In this document: positions 8,235 to 15,149 of the stretch, in pieces | Numbering within the stretch: the stretch's first letter is position 1 | Layout of the letters: every line of letters starts with the position of its first letter | Virus record (IMG/VR): IMGVR_UViG_3300046465_000025 | Location: 1 to 20,145 of that record | DNA: 20,145 nt | Source of the DNA: a virus | Strand: one strand, 5' to 3' | The notes under the pieces: model-generated | Seen by the model: the letters and a program-made list of their open reading frames with translations, nothing else | Databases searched by the model: none | What the model was told of the DNA's origin: nothing | Made by a program: the position numbers and the translations under genes

Positions 8235-9641
8235 ATGTTTAACGCAGAACATCTCCAGGAAAAGTGGTCACCTGTTCTCAATAACGAAGCAGCAAGTCCT
8301 ATTGCTGATCGTTACAAGAAGGCAGTGACCTCCGTCCTCCTGGAAAACCAAGAACGCTTCCTACGCGAAGAGCGTGGAATGCTTAACGAAGTTTCAGTTA
8401 ACAGCCTTGGCGCTGGTACTGTTTCTCCTGCTGGATCCGCTCTCGGATCTGCTAACACCGCTGGACTTGCAGGTTTCGACCCTGTACTGATCAGTCTTGT
8501 TCGCCGTGCAATGCCTAACTTGATGGCATATGACATCTGTGGCGTTCAACCCATGAGTGGTCCTACTGGACTTATCTTCGCAATGCGTTCACGCTACGAG
8601 AACCAAGCTGGCGAAGAAGCATTGTTCAACGAGCCTGACACTGGATTCACTGGTGGTTATGACGCTACAACTGGCGCATACACCCCTAGAACTGGCGCTG
8701 GCGTCGGTGGCGATTCTGAAGGTAACAACCCTGCACTTCTCAACGATTCCTCACCTGGAACCTACGAGACAGGCAGCAAGATGCCTCGCGAAGACCTGGA
8801 GCGCATGGGCGAATCTGGTCGTCTGTTCCGCGAAATGTCATTCAGCATTGAGAAGACTTCTGTGACTGCACAGTCCAGAGCTTTGAAAGCAGAATACACC
8901 CTGGAACTGGCACAAGACCTTAAGGCAATTCATGGTCTTGATGCTGAGCAAGAACTTGCTAACATCCTGACTAGTGAAGTTCTCGCAGAAATCAACCGTG
9001 AGGTTGTACGTCGCGTATATACCGTCGCTAAGAAAGGTGCTCAGAACAACGTTGCTAACGCTGGTATCTTTGACCTTGACGTTGACAGCAATGGTCGTTG
9101 GTCCGTTGAGAAATTCAAGGGTCTTCTGTTCCAAATTGAGCGCGATGCTAACGCAATTGCTCAAGAGACTCGTCGTGGCAAAGGCAACTTCCTCATCTGT
9201 TCTGCAGACGTTGCAAGTGCTCTAGCAATGGCAGGCGTACTTGACTACTCCTCTGGTCTTTCTGGTGCTGGTGGTCCTTCCATCGGTGAAGTCGATGATA
9301 CTGGCAACCTTAGCGTTGGTACTATCAATGGTCGCATTAAGGTCTATGTTGATCCTTATGCTGCTAACCTCAGCGACAAGCACTACTATGTCATGGGTTA
9401 CAAAGGTACTTCACCTTATGACGCAGGTCTATTCTACTGCCCATATGTACCCCTCCAGATGGTTCGCTCGATCGATCCTAACACCTTCCAGCCTAAGATT
9501 GGCTTCAAGACACGTTACGGCATGGTCAGCAATCCTTTCGTCACAACTAACGGAACCTACAACGGCACCCCTGACGGTGAGTCTCTCACTGCCAACGCCA
9601 ACATGTACTACCGTCGCGTCCAGGTAACGAACCTGATGTGA
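8235..9641 (+). CDS. 23: Major capsid protein gp23
   Basis: This 468-aa protein is the HK97-fold hexamer subunit of the head shell (T4: 521 aa). The N-terminal segment (MFNAEHLQEKWSPVLN onward) is helical and is expected to be removed by gp21. The best site is LNE at residues 50-52 (cut after Glu52, near base 8390), leaving about 416 residues. Conserved blocks include RRAMPNLMAYDICGVQPMSG followed by PTGLIFAMRSRYENQ, SFSIEKTSVTAQSRALKAEY, then TLELAQDLKAIHGLDAEQEL, and the C-terminal KIGFKTRYGMVSNPF. Codon use is more GC-rich than in the neighbouring small genes, as in gp18, which fits high expression. No gp24-like vertex paralogue follows in this window. Confidence 0.97.
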   Translation: MFNAEHLQEKWSPVLNNEAASPIADRYKKAVTSVLLENQERFLREERGMLNEVSVNSLGAGTVSPAGSALGSANTAGLAGFDPVLISLVRRAMPNLMAYDICGVQPMSGPTGLIFAMRSRYENQAGEEALFNEPDTGFTGGYDATTGAYTPRTGAGVGGDSEGNNPALLNDSSPGTYETGSKMPREDLERMGESGRLFREMSFSIEKTSVTAQSRALKAEYTLELAQDLKAIHGLDAEQELANILTSEVLAEINREVVRRVYTVAKKGAQNNVANAGIFDLDVDSNGRWSVEKFKGLLFQIERDANAIAQETRRGKGNFLICSADVASALAMAGVLDYSSGLSGAGGPSIGEVDDTGNLSVGTINGRIKVYVDPYAANLSDKHYYVMGYKGTSPYDAGLFYCPYVPLQMVRSIDPNTFQPKIGFKTRYGMVSNPFVTTNGTYNGTPDGESLTANANMYYRRVQVTNLM

Positions 9642-9643
9642 TC

Positions 9644-9662
9644 CAGTTGTAACATACAATTG
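9644..9662 (+). other. Small hairpin directly after the gp23 stop
   Basis: CAGTTGT (9644-9650) can pair with ACAATTG (9656-9662) across a 5-base loop, with one G-U pair. It has no T-run of its own and sits two bases before the terminator stem, so an RNA-stabilising role is possible but unproven. Confidence 0.35.
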
Positions 9663-9664
9663 TC

Positions 9665-9692
9665 AGGGACCTCTCACAGGGGTCCCTTTTTT
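9665..9692 (+). terminator. Rho-independent terminator after gp23
   Basis: A perfect 7-bp stem, AGGGACC (9665-9671) with GGTCCCT (9681-9687), and a 9-base loop run into a T6 tract at 9687-9692. It closes the head and tail transcript 24 bases after the gp23 stop. The stem sequence recurs in the gp46 terminator. Confidence 0.9.
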
Positions 9693-9700
9693 ATTAAATA
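9693..9700 (+). promoter_or_regulatory. Possible late promoter after the gp23 terminator
   Basis: ATTAAATA follows the T-run of the gp23 terminator immediately and lies 21 bases before the ATG at 9722. It keeps the TAAATA core but is the weakest positional match, so it could be incidental AT-rich sequence. Confidence 0.4.
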
Positions 9701-9721
9701 GGTGTATGATGAAAATGACCT

Positions 9722-9889
9722 ATGCCTAGAAGCACAATGTTGAAAACGGATATGCTGGCAAGACTATATAAATTGAAGACGGAACTCTACGAAAACGAGC
9801 AGCATGTGTCCAAGACTGGACAGTGGCAGGATGGTGCTCATTATGCCTATAATAAGGTACTTGATATTTTACAAGAATACAGACAATGA
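9722..9889 (+). CDS. Hypothetical protein, 55 aa
   Basis: A short gene starting MPRSTMLKTDMLARLYKLKT and ending LDILQEYRQ. An in-frame TGA at 9716-9718 rules out an earlier start. It is predicted helical, with the motif KTGQWQDGAHYAYNKVLDIL that looks like a small conserved cyanophage domain. Its TGA overlaps the next ATG (ATGA), good evidence for a translated, coupled gene. I recognise no function. It probably starts a late transcript running into the genes behind it. Confidence 0.7.
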   Translation: MPRSTMLKTDMLARLYKLKTELYENEQHVSKTGQWQDGAHYAYNKVLDILQEYRQ

Positions 9890-10146
9890 AAGATCTAGAT
9901 TTTATTGATGACTTGATTGAGAATGACTGGAGACTATCACCCAAAAGATTTGAATACCGCAAAATGATTTTGGGTAGTATGATTCGTCAGGGAGTAAGTA
10001 TTAAATCACATGTGTATGAATTTTGTGATCATGCAATTAGTCAAGGGTATGGAGAATCATACGTACACTTGAGTACAGAAAGCATTGAAAAAGCAGATAC
10101 CTTCTTACAAAACCGCTACAAAGAATGGACTGACCACGTACTATAA
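9886..10146 (+). CDS. Hypothetical protein, 86 aa
   Basis: An acidic, mostly helical protein starting MKDLDFIDDLIENDWRLSPK and ending RYKEWTDHVL. There are no membrane segments and no recognisable motif beyond two cysteine-free helical halves around a single FCDH. The start overlaps the upstream stop by four bases. Its stop codon lies inside the TATAAATA late promoter of the next gene. Location after gp23 and before the tail and recombination genes is consistent with a small cyanophage core-region gene of unknown role. Confidence 0.7.
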   Translation: MKDLDFIDDLIENDWRLSPKRFEYRKMILGSMIRQGVSIKSHVYEFCDHAISQGYGESYVHLSTESIEKADTFLQNRYKEWTDHVL

Positions 10147-10149
10147 ATA
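10142..10149 (+). promoter_or_regulatory. Perfect T4-type late promoter TATAAATA
   Basis: This exact match to the T4 late -10 consensus lies 25 bases before the ATG at 10175 and overlaps the stop of the previous gene. It should drive the tube-like gene and, by read-through, uvsY, uvsW and the 133-aa gene. Confidence 0.8.
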
Positions 10150-10174
10150 GTATTGCTTGGGATGCTGACATACT

Positions 10175-10681
10175 ATGCCTGCTAATTGGTATAAAGAACA
10201 ACCTGTAAACCGCAACTATCTATCTCCTCTAGGATTCCAACTTAAATTGGAATTGTTTGAGGGGGTGGATTTTTTCTGTCAGTCGATAAATCTCCCAGAG
10301 ATTAATATGCCTGTTACAGAAGTACCTACAAGGTTTAGATCTTTTCCTGTAACACCTGGTGGTGGAGTAACCTATGGAGATTTTAACCTTCAATTTATTA
10401 TTGATGAGGAGATGGTTAATTACAAATCCATTCATAATTGGATTAGAAAAAATGGTGGAGCAGAAGGTCACTCTAGCGATGAAGTAGAATTTTCGGCAGG
10501 ACAACTTCATGTCACTACTTCTAACTTCAACATCAATCACATTATTGATTTTGAAAGATTGATGCCTGTCAACTTAACTGGGATGACATTTGATGCTACG
10601 CAAACTGATCAAGATTATTTCACAGCACAAGTAATTTTTAAGTATACTAACTTTACTATCCGAGACAAAAACTTTAAATGA
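10175..10681 (+). CDS. Tail-tube-fold protein (gp19/gp54-like), probable tail assembly protein
   Basis: A 168-aa protein whose pattern follows gp19: a first strand (FQLKLELFEG), then FFCQSINLPEINMPVTEVPT, RFRSFPVTPGGGVTYGDFNL, the strand QFIIDEEMVNYKSIHNWIRK, and a final strand VIFKYTNFTIRD. Compare gp19 LCKSAALPASNLGVIEVPFR and FVNDKEMKIRGYFEQWL. This suggests the tube/Hcp-like fold, as in T4 gp19, gp48 and gp54, and so a role in tube initiation, completion or stabilisation. I recall related cyanophage maps labelling the gene at this locus gp3 (tail completion), but the visible resemblance is to the tube family, so I leave the symbol empty. A late promoter and ATGA coupling to uvsY support late expression. 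Confidence 0.7.
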   Translation: MPANWYKEQPVNRNYLSPLGFQLKLELFEGVDFFCQSINLPEINMPVTEVPTRFRSFPVTPGGGVTYGDFNLQFIIDEEMVNYKSIHNWIRKNGGAEGHSSDEVEFSAGQLHVTTSNFNINHIIDFERLMPVNLTGMTFDATQTDQDYFTAQVIFKYTNFTIRDKNFK

Positions 10682-11151
10682 ATTTTGAAAAACTACATCA
10701 TAAATTTGAAAAAATTAAAGAACAATGGGCAGAAGATAGTTACGTAGAACATGAGTTTAAAAACAAACAGTATGTAACTGATCTAGGAAAAATCTCTATG
10801 GAGATTCCTTTTCAACATAACAAATATTTAAATTACTACAGCGATCTTTCGCAAATCAAAACTTCATTAGAATTTGAGTCACGCAAATTACTCCGAGAGA
10901 AACGTGAGTACTATGGTGGTGAAGCAGATGCTAAAACATATGCAGAGAAACCTTTCGGGAGTCATATAAAAACTGCTGATAAAATGAGAGTGTACATTGA
11001 ATCAGATGATGACCTCATTAACGTAGAAGCAAAAATTAGATACATAGATCAAATCTTATTTTTCCTCGAACATGTTCTTAAGATGATTTCTCAAAGAAAT
11101 TTTCATGTAAAGAATGCAATTGAATGGGAAAAGTTTATTAATGGAAACTAA
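10678..11151 (+). CDS. uvsY: Recombination mediator UvsY
   Basis: This 157-aa protein helps load the UvsX recombinase on gp32-covered single-stranded DNA in recombination-dependent replication; T4 UvsY has 137 residues. T4-like features are the basic block SRKLLREKREYYGGEADAKT (matching T4 KARLDYYSGRGD), the ESDDDLINVEAKIRYIDQIL stretch (T4 LSADKDVLKVDTSLQYWGIL), and the C-terminal helix MISQRNFHVKNAIEWEKFI (T4 ...IKSRGFAIKHIQDMRAF). The start overlaps the tube-like gene by ATGA and the stop overlaps uvsW by one base, so the three are translationally linked. UvsX is not in this window. Confidence 0.9.
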   Translation: MNFEKLHHKFEKIKEQWAEDSYVEHEFKNKQYVTDLGKISMEIPFQHNKYLNYYSDLSQIKTSLEFESRKLLREKREYYGGEADAKTYAEKPFGSHIKTADKMRVYIESDDDLINVEAKIRYIDQILFFLEHVLKMISQRNFHVKNAIEWEKFINGN

Positions 11152-12614
11152 TGTCAGACATTGTTATTAAAAAGAAGAATGAGGTTTACGCCATTATCGT
11201 TGCGGAACCTCATGTTCATCATGAGTTGTCGGATTACTTCTCATTTGAATTACCAGAAGCAAAGTTTTTAAAAAGTCAACCGAGGTTTAGATATTGGGAT
11301 GGAATGATTCATTTGTATTCTCCTGGCACTGGAGAATTATATGTCGGTCTTATAAAGCATTTAAAAGTTTGGGCAGCAGAAAGGAAGTACTCTATTTTAT
11401 TTGAAAAAAATGAATGGTATGGTGATGTAGAAGAATCAAATGCTCTAGTGTCCCCTGCAGGCGTTGCAGCGTACATGAAGACCATATGTAAGTACAAACC
11501 CAGAGACTACCAGTACATGACGGTCTACAAGGCACTGAAGGACAATAGGGGTTTATTCTTATCACCTACTGGTTCAGGCAAATCATTAATGATCTATAGT
11601 ATTGTTAGATACTATGTCGCGACAGGTAAAAAAATACTATTGATTGTTCCTACTACATCTCTAGTAGAACAGATGGTAAAAGATTTTAAAGACTATGGAT
11701 GGAACGCTGAAGATTATTGTCACACCATTTATTCAGGCAAAGATAAGAATACTGATAAACCAGTTGTCATTTCTACCTGGCAATCAATCTATAAATTTCC
11801 CAAAAGATACTTCGATGACATTGACTGTGTTATCGGTGATGAAGCACATCTATTTAAGTCAAAGAGTCTGACAGGCATCATGACCAAGTTACACAACGCT
11901 AAGTATCGCTTTGGGTTCACAGGTACATTAGATGGTAGCAAGACTCACAAGTGGGTGTTAGAAGGTCTCTTCGGGGCGTGTGAGAAAGTCACCAAGACAG
12001 ATGACCTAATCAAGAAAGGATACCTTTCTAATTTTAGAATTAAAATTCTAATCTGTAAACATGAGTATCAATATTTTGAAGACTACCATTCTGAAATGGA
12101 GTACCTTGTTACATGTAAAAAAAGAAACAACCTCATCAAAAATCTAGTTAGTGATATTGATGGTAATACTCTAGTTCTTTTTAACTATGTGGAAAAGCAT
12201 GGGGAACCATTGTATGAAATGATAAATAATACAGTAGAAGAAAACCGAAAGGTCTTTTTCGTTCACGGTTCAGTTGATGTAGATGACCGTGAGGAAGTCA
12301 GGAGAATTGCAGAACAAGAACACAACGCTGTAATTATTGCTTCATATGGTACGTTTAGTACAGGTATTAATATTAAACGATTACACAACATTATCTTTGC
12401 CTCACCTAGTAAATCACGTGTTCGTAACCTCCAATCAATTGGACGTGTACTGAGAAAGGGTGATGATAAAGACATTGCTACGCTTTATGATATCGCTGAT
12501 GATATCTCATCCAATACAAGATCTAACTATACATTAAGACATCTCGCAGAGAGAGTTAAGATCTATCAGGAAGAAAACTTTAAATATGAAAAAATTAAAA
12601 TTAATTTGCGCTAA
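11151..12614 (+). CDS. uvsW: DNA/RNA helicase UvsW
   Basis: This 487-aa superfamily 2 helicase (T4: about 500 aa) unwinds R-loops and branched DNA. It moves replication from origin-primed to recombination-primed initiation late in infection. The N-terminal ~100 residues match the T4 UvsW substrate domain (PRFRYWDGMIHLYSPGTGEL). The helicase core follows: Q-motif-like KPRDYQ near 116-121, Walker A SPTGSGKS at 138-145, motif Ia IVPTTSLVEQM, DEAH at 230-233, motif III FTGTLDG, motif V FSTGINIKRLHN and motif VI QSIGRVLRKG near 427-436. All catalytic motifs are intact. It is coupled by one-base overlaps on both sides. Confidence 0.96.
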   Translation: MSDIVIKKKNEVYAIIVAEPHVHHELSDYFSFELPEAKFLKSQPRFRYWDGMIHLYSPGTGELYVGLIKHLKVWAAERKYSILFEKNEWYGDVEESNALVSPAGVAAYMKTICKYKPRDYQYMTVYKALKDNRGLFLSPTGSGKSLMIYSIVRYYVATGKKILLIVPTTSLVEQMVKDFKDYGWNAEDYCHTIYSGKDKNTDKPVVISTWQSIYKFPKRYFDDIDCVIGDEAHLFKSKSLTGIMTKLHNAKYRFGFTGTLDGSKTHKWVLEGLFGACEKVTKTDDLIKKGYLSNFRIKILICKHEYQYFEDYHSEMEYLVTCKKRNNLIKNLVSDIDGNTLVLFNYVEKHGEPLYEMINNTVEENRKVFFVHGSVDVDDREEVRRIAEQEHNAVIIASYGTFSTGINIKRLHNIIFASPSKSRVRNLQSIGRVLRKGDDKDIATLYDIADDISSNTRSNYTLRHLAERVKIYQEENFKYEKIKINLR

Positions 12615-13015
12615 TGGAAGAAGAATTTTACTCAACAATAAAGTTAAAGTCAGGTGAAGAAATTATCGCTAAGGTTTGTTACCTTAGAGAAGAAGATTCT
12701 TTACTGATCGAGAAACCTTTACTAGTTGAAAGTCACATCTCTAAAAAATATGGTAAGAAAGTTGATGGGTTCATTTTAAAAGAATGGATGAAAGCAACAT
12801 ATGAAGATATCTTTATTATTCGTATGGAGCAGATCATCACACTTACTGAAGTAGATGAACGTATTAAAGATTTTTATGTTAGTAACACTGAGTCTGGTGA
12901 CTATCTAGGATCAGATGACATCTCAGTCAAACCAAGGAAACTCAAGAACAACGGATACGTTGGTTCAGTAGAAGATATGAAGAAGTCTCTAGAGTCTTTA
13001 TTTAAAAGAAGCTAA
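12614..13015 (+). CDS. Conserved phage protein with possible Sm-like N-terminus
   Basis: A 133-aa protein coupled to uvsW by a one-base overlap. Residues 5-40 read like an Sm1 motif (YSTIKLKSGEEIIAKVCYLR, then DSLLIEKPLLVES): a strand, the K-S/T-G-E turn, a strand, then a strand ending in a P-L segment. Residues 45-80 could supply the remaining strands (FIIRMEQIITLTEV). The C-terminal 45 residues are charged, with a basic KPRKLKNNG and a final helix. If correct it is a small beta-barrel that may bind RNA or oligomerise. The call is by pattern only; the Sm2 motif is not clear, and another SH3-like barrel is equally possible. No specific function is known to me. Confidence 0.65.
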   Translation: MEEEFYSTIKLKSGEEIIAKVCYLREEDSLLIEKPLLVESHISKKYGKKVDGFILKEWMKATYEDIFIIRMEQIITLTEVDERIKDFYVSNTESGDYLGSDDISVKPRKLKNNGYVGSVEDMKKSLESLFKRS

Positions 13016-13069
13016 TAGATACTATAACCTTTGAACCCTTACAGAGTTATTGTACTGGGTTTCTGAGGT

Positions 13070-13088
13070 TTTGTCAAGCCTTGACAAA
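13070..13088 (+). repeat. Perfect 19-bp palindrome over the gp55 promoter -35 box
   Basis: TTTGTCAAG (13070-13078), one central C, then CTTGACAAA (13080-13088). The right arm contains the TTGACA -35 hexamer of the gp55 promoter, so the left arm carries the same hexamer on the opposite strand. There is no T-run, so it is not an intrinsic terminator. It looks like an operator for a dimeric regulator, or a duplicated -35 element. Confidence 0.75.
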
Positions 13089-13109
13089 CAGAGTCGTATA
13101 GTGTATACT
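13081..13109 (+). promoter_or_regulatory. Consensus sigma70 promoter for gp55
   Basis: TTGACA at 13081-13086, a 17-base spacer, and TATACT at 13104-13109 lie 22 bases before the gp55 ATG. This is the best sigma70 match in the window and should be read by unmodified host polymerase early in infection. The 116-base gap (13016-13131) holds otherwise only a weak AACCC/GGGTT inverted repeat at 13034-13061. Confidence 0.85.
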
Positions 13110-13131
13110 AATCAAAGGACATACAATCAAT

Positions 13132-13626
13132 ATGACAAGAACCAAAAATAAAGAATACTATGTAAACAACAAAGAGTTTCTTGCTGCGATTGTAGATTAT
13201 CGTCAGAAAGTTTTTATTGCCAAAGAAAAAGGTACTGCTAAACCTAGAGTACCAAATTATATTGGCGAATGTTTTCTGAAGATCGCTACACACTTGTCAT
13301 ATAAACCAAATTTTGTCAACTACATGTTCCGTGAGGACATGATCTGTGATGGTATTGAAAACTGTCTGCAGTATATTGATAATTTTGATCCAGAAAAAAG
13401 TTCCAATCCATTTGCTTACTTCACTCAGATCATTTACTATGCTTTCCTGAGACGCATCCAGAAAGAGAAGAAGCAACTAGAAATCAAAGGTAAGATTCTA
13501 GAAAGATCTGGTCACCAAGAAGTCATGTATACAGAAAAATATGATGGTGACATGGCAGGAATGAATATGTCTTACTCAGACATGGGTAGTATCAAAGAAA
13601 ACATTGAGACAAGAATGAACCGATGA
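13132..13626 (+). CDS. 55: Late-transcription sigma factor gp55
   Basis: This 164-aa protein is the divergent sigma factor that directs host RNA polymerase to TATAAATA late promoters (T4: 185 aa). It acts with the gp45 clamp and gp33 in T4. The family signature is the region-2-like core at about 70-115, reading ICDGIENCLQYIDNFDPEKS, then SNPFAYFTQIIYYAFLRRIQ and a lysine-rich KEKKQLEIKGK. The upstream part (PNYIGECFLKIATHLSYKPN) is also conserved in cyanophage gp55. The C-terminus lacks a clear T4-like sliding-clamp-binding tail by eye. It has its own consensus sigma70 promoter, as expected for a gene needed before late transcription. The stop overlaps the next ATG (ATGA). Confidence 0.95.
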   Translation: MTRTKNKEYYVNNKEFLAAIVDYRQKVFIAKEKGTAKPRVPNYIGECFLKIATHLSYKPNFVNYMFREDMICDGIENCLQYIDNFDPEKSSNPFAYFTQIIYYAFLRRIQKEKKQLEIKGKILERSGHQEVMYTEKYDGDMAGMNMSYSDMGSIKENIETRMNR

Positions 13627-13847
13627 AAGAACCAATTACAGTCGAAGACTACAAACTAGTCTCGGATGAATTCTTTGCCAAGTATAATTACGTGGTAGAT
13701 CGTTTGGGTCCAGCACCTAAGGCAGAAGATGTATTGAAAGTTATGGAAGCACTATCAGGTTCCGTAATGAAAGAACGAGCAACCAACAAAGTGGGACCTT
13801 TTGGATTTTATAAAAATGGAAAAGAAAAAGACAACGCTAGCGACTAG
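13623..13847 (+). CDS. Hypothetical protein, 74 aa
   Basis: A small protein starting MKEPITVEDYKLVSDEFFAK, ATGA-coupled to gp55. It is mostly helical, with a middle PAPKAEDVLKVMEALSGSVM and a polar tail GPFGFYKNGKEKDNASD. No known motif is recognised. Its last 32 bases overlap the start of the next gene in another frame. Its place directly behind gp55 might hint at a role linked to transcription, but nothing in the sequence shows this. Confidence 0.75.
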   Translation: MKEPITVEDYKLVSDEFFAKYNYVVDRLGPAPKAEDVLKVMEALSGSVMKERATNKVGPFGFYKNGKEKDNASD

Positions 13848-14103
13848 TCTAGGATCTAATTTTACTATCGAAAAAAATATTCCTGAAGATGTAGTTTGGA
13901 TCGACGATGCTTTCTATGTCAAGAAAACTATGTTCGGTCTCTATACCAGTGTATTGAAAGAACCTCTTGGTGCTAACTTTCTTACTGGAGCTACCGAGGA
14001 AGGAATCATTACCATGACTAGATGGCATCTCAAGTGTTTGCAAGACGGTACGCTTGATGATTACACCTTCGTTACCTCTGCTGCTATGGGTGTTAAACTG
14101 TGA
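13816..14103 (+). CDS. Hypothetical protein, 95 aa
   Basis: I chose the ATG at 13816 (MEKKKTTLATSLGSNF); a TTG at 13801 would add only five residues and lie deeper inside the previous gene. The protein has beta-rich stretches (DVVWIDDAFYVKKTMFGLYT) followed by a threonine-rich part (TEEGIITMTRWHLKCLQDGT) and a hydrophobic end, AAMGVKL. No signal peptide or catalytic motif is seen. It overlaps the previous gene by 32 bases and its TGA overlaps the GTG start of gp47. I do not recognise it; it is likely a small conserved cyanophage gene. Confidence 0.7.
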   Translation: MEKKKTTLATSLGSNFTIEKNIPEDVVWIDDAFYVKKTMFGLYTSVLKEPLGANFLTGATEEGIITMTRWHLKCLQDGTLDDYTFVTSAAMGVKL

Positions 14104-15149
14104 CGGTTGCTTTAATTACTGATCAACATCTAGATGGACGTAAAGGATCACTAGCATTCTGGGAATACTTTCAAAAATTTTATGATGATGTATTCTTTCC
14201 CACGCTAGAAAAGAAAAAAATTAAAGAAATTATTGATCTAGGCGATACATTTGATAATCGCAAATCAATTGATTACAATACTTGGGGTAGAGTTAAGTCA
14301 AATTACTTTGATCGTCTACAAGACATGGGCATTAAGGTGCATATGATTCTTGGTAATCATTGTGTATACTACAAGAATACCAATAAGATTAACTCACCTG
14401 AACTTTTGTTGAATGAGTATGATAATATACAAATCTATTCTGAGATTGATACTGTTACTATTGAGGGTACGCCAGTATGTTTTGTCCCTTGGATCAATAG
14501 AGAAAACCAAACAGAAACTTTATCCCACCTACAAAATACAAATGCCAAGATCGTCATGGGACATCTTGAACTCACAGGGTTTGAAGTAACCCCTGGAATG
14601 AAAATGGATCATGGTATGGATCCTCAAATTTTTAAAAAGTTTAAGCAAGTATTTTCAGGACACTTTCATCACAAATCAACTAAGGGTAATATCACATACC
14701 TAGGTAACCCCTACCAGATGTTCTGGAATGATTATAAAGATGTTCGTGGGTTTCATCTATACGAACCTAGTTCAAACAAATGTCGTATGGTTAAAAATCC
14801 ATATGAAATATTTGATAAGATATTTTATAACGACATCAAAAACGATTACACTAAATTTGACACCAGTCAATACTCAAACAAATATATCAAATTAGTTGTC
14901 GAAGAAAAAACAGATTACCATATGTTTGATACGGTAATTGATCGCCTACAAGATTCTGGTATTCATGATTTAAAAATTGTGGAAACATTAATTGAAGATG
15001 ATCTTTCTGAAATTGATGACAACTTAGAAGTCAAAGATACTATGACTTTGCTTGCGGAATATATTGATGAGGTGGAAATGACCGTAAACAAATCAGACTT
15101 GAAGAACCTTATGAAATCTCTATATATTGAAAGCTGCGAAGTTTCCTAA
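14100..15149 (+). CDS. 47: Recombination endonuclease subunit gp47 (Mre11/SbcD-like)
   Basis: This 349-aa calcineurin-like phosphoesterase (T4: 339 aa) forms, with gp46, the Mre11-Rad50-type complex that resects DNA ends for recombination-dependent replication. Metal-binding motifs are in order: D8-x-H10 (ITDQHLDG), G48-D49-x-x-D52 (DLGDTFDNR), G85-N86-H87 (GNHC), GH at 154-155 (MGHLELTGFE), and G187-H188-x-H190 (SGHFHH). The GNH motif is followed by Cys88 where GNHD or GNHE is usual. The start is GTG at 14100, overlapping the previous TGA (GTGA), and the reading begins MTVALITDQH directly at the first strand. The C-terminal 100 residues are acidic and would contact gp46. The TAA overlaps the next ATG by one base. 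Confidence 0.95.
   Translation: MTVALITDQHLDGRKGSLAFWEYFQKFYDDVFFPTLEKKKIKEIIDLGDTFDNRKSIDYNTWGRVKSNYFDRLQDMGIKVHMILGNHCVYYKNTNKINSPELLLNEYDNIQIYSEIDTVTIEGTPVCFVPWINRENQTETLSHLQNTNAKIVMGHLELTGFEVTPGMKMDHGMDPQIFKKFKQVFSGHFHHKSTKGNITYLGNPYQMFWNDYKDVRGFHLYEPSSNKCRMVKNPYEIFDKIFYNDIKNDYTKFDTSQYSNKYIKLVVEEKTDYHMFDTVIDRLQDSGIHDLKIVETLIEDDLSEIDDNLEVKDTMTLLAEYIDEVEMTVNKSDLKNLMKSLYIESCEVS

Noticed and set aside
9241-9627. A 128-codon + strand frame inside gp23 in another phase
   Set aside because: It is fully contained in the capsid gene, has low-complexity hydrophobic and Thr/Ser composition, and shows no start signal.
13034-13061. AACCC...GGGTT inverted repeat after the 133-aa gene as a terminator
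   Set aside because: The stem is only five base pairs with an 18-base loop and no following T-run, so termination there is not supported.
13801-14103. TTG at 13801 as start of the 95-aa gene
   Set aside because: An ATG follows 15 bases later and reduces overlap with the previous gene; the five extra residues add nothing recognisable.
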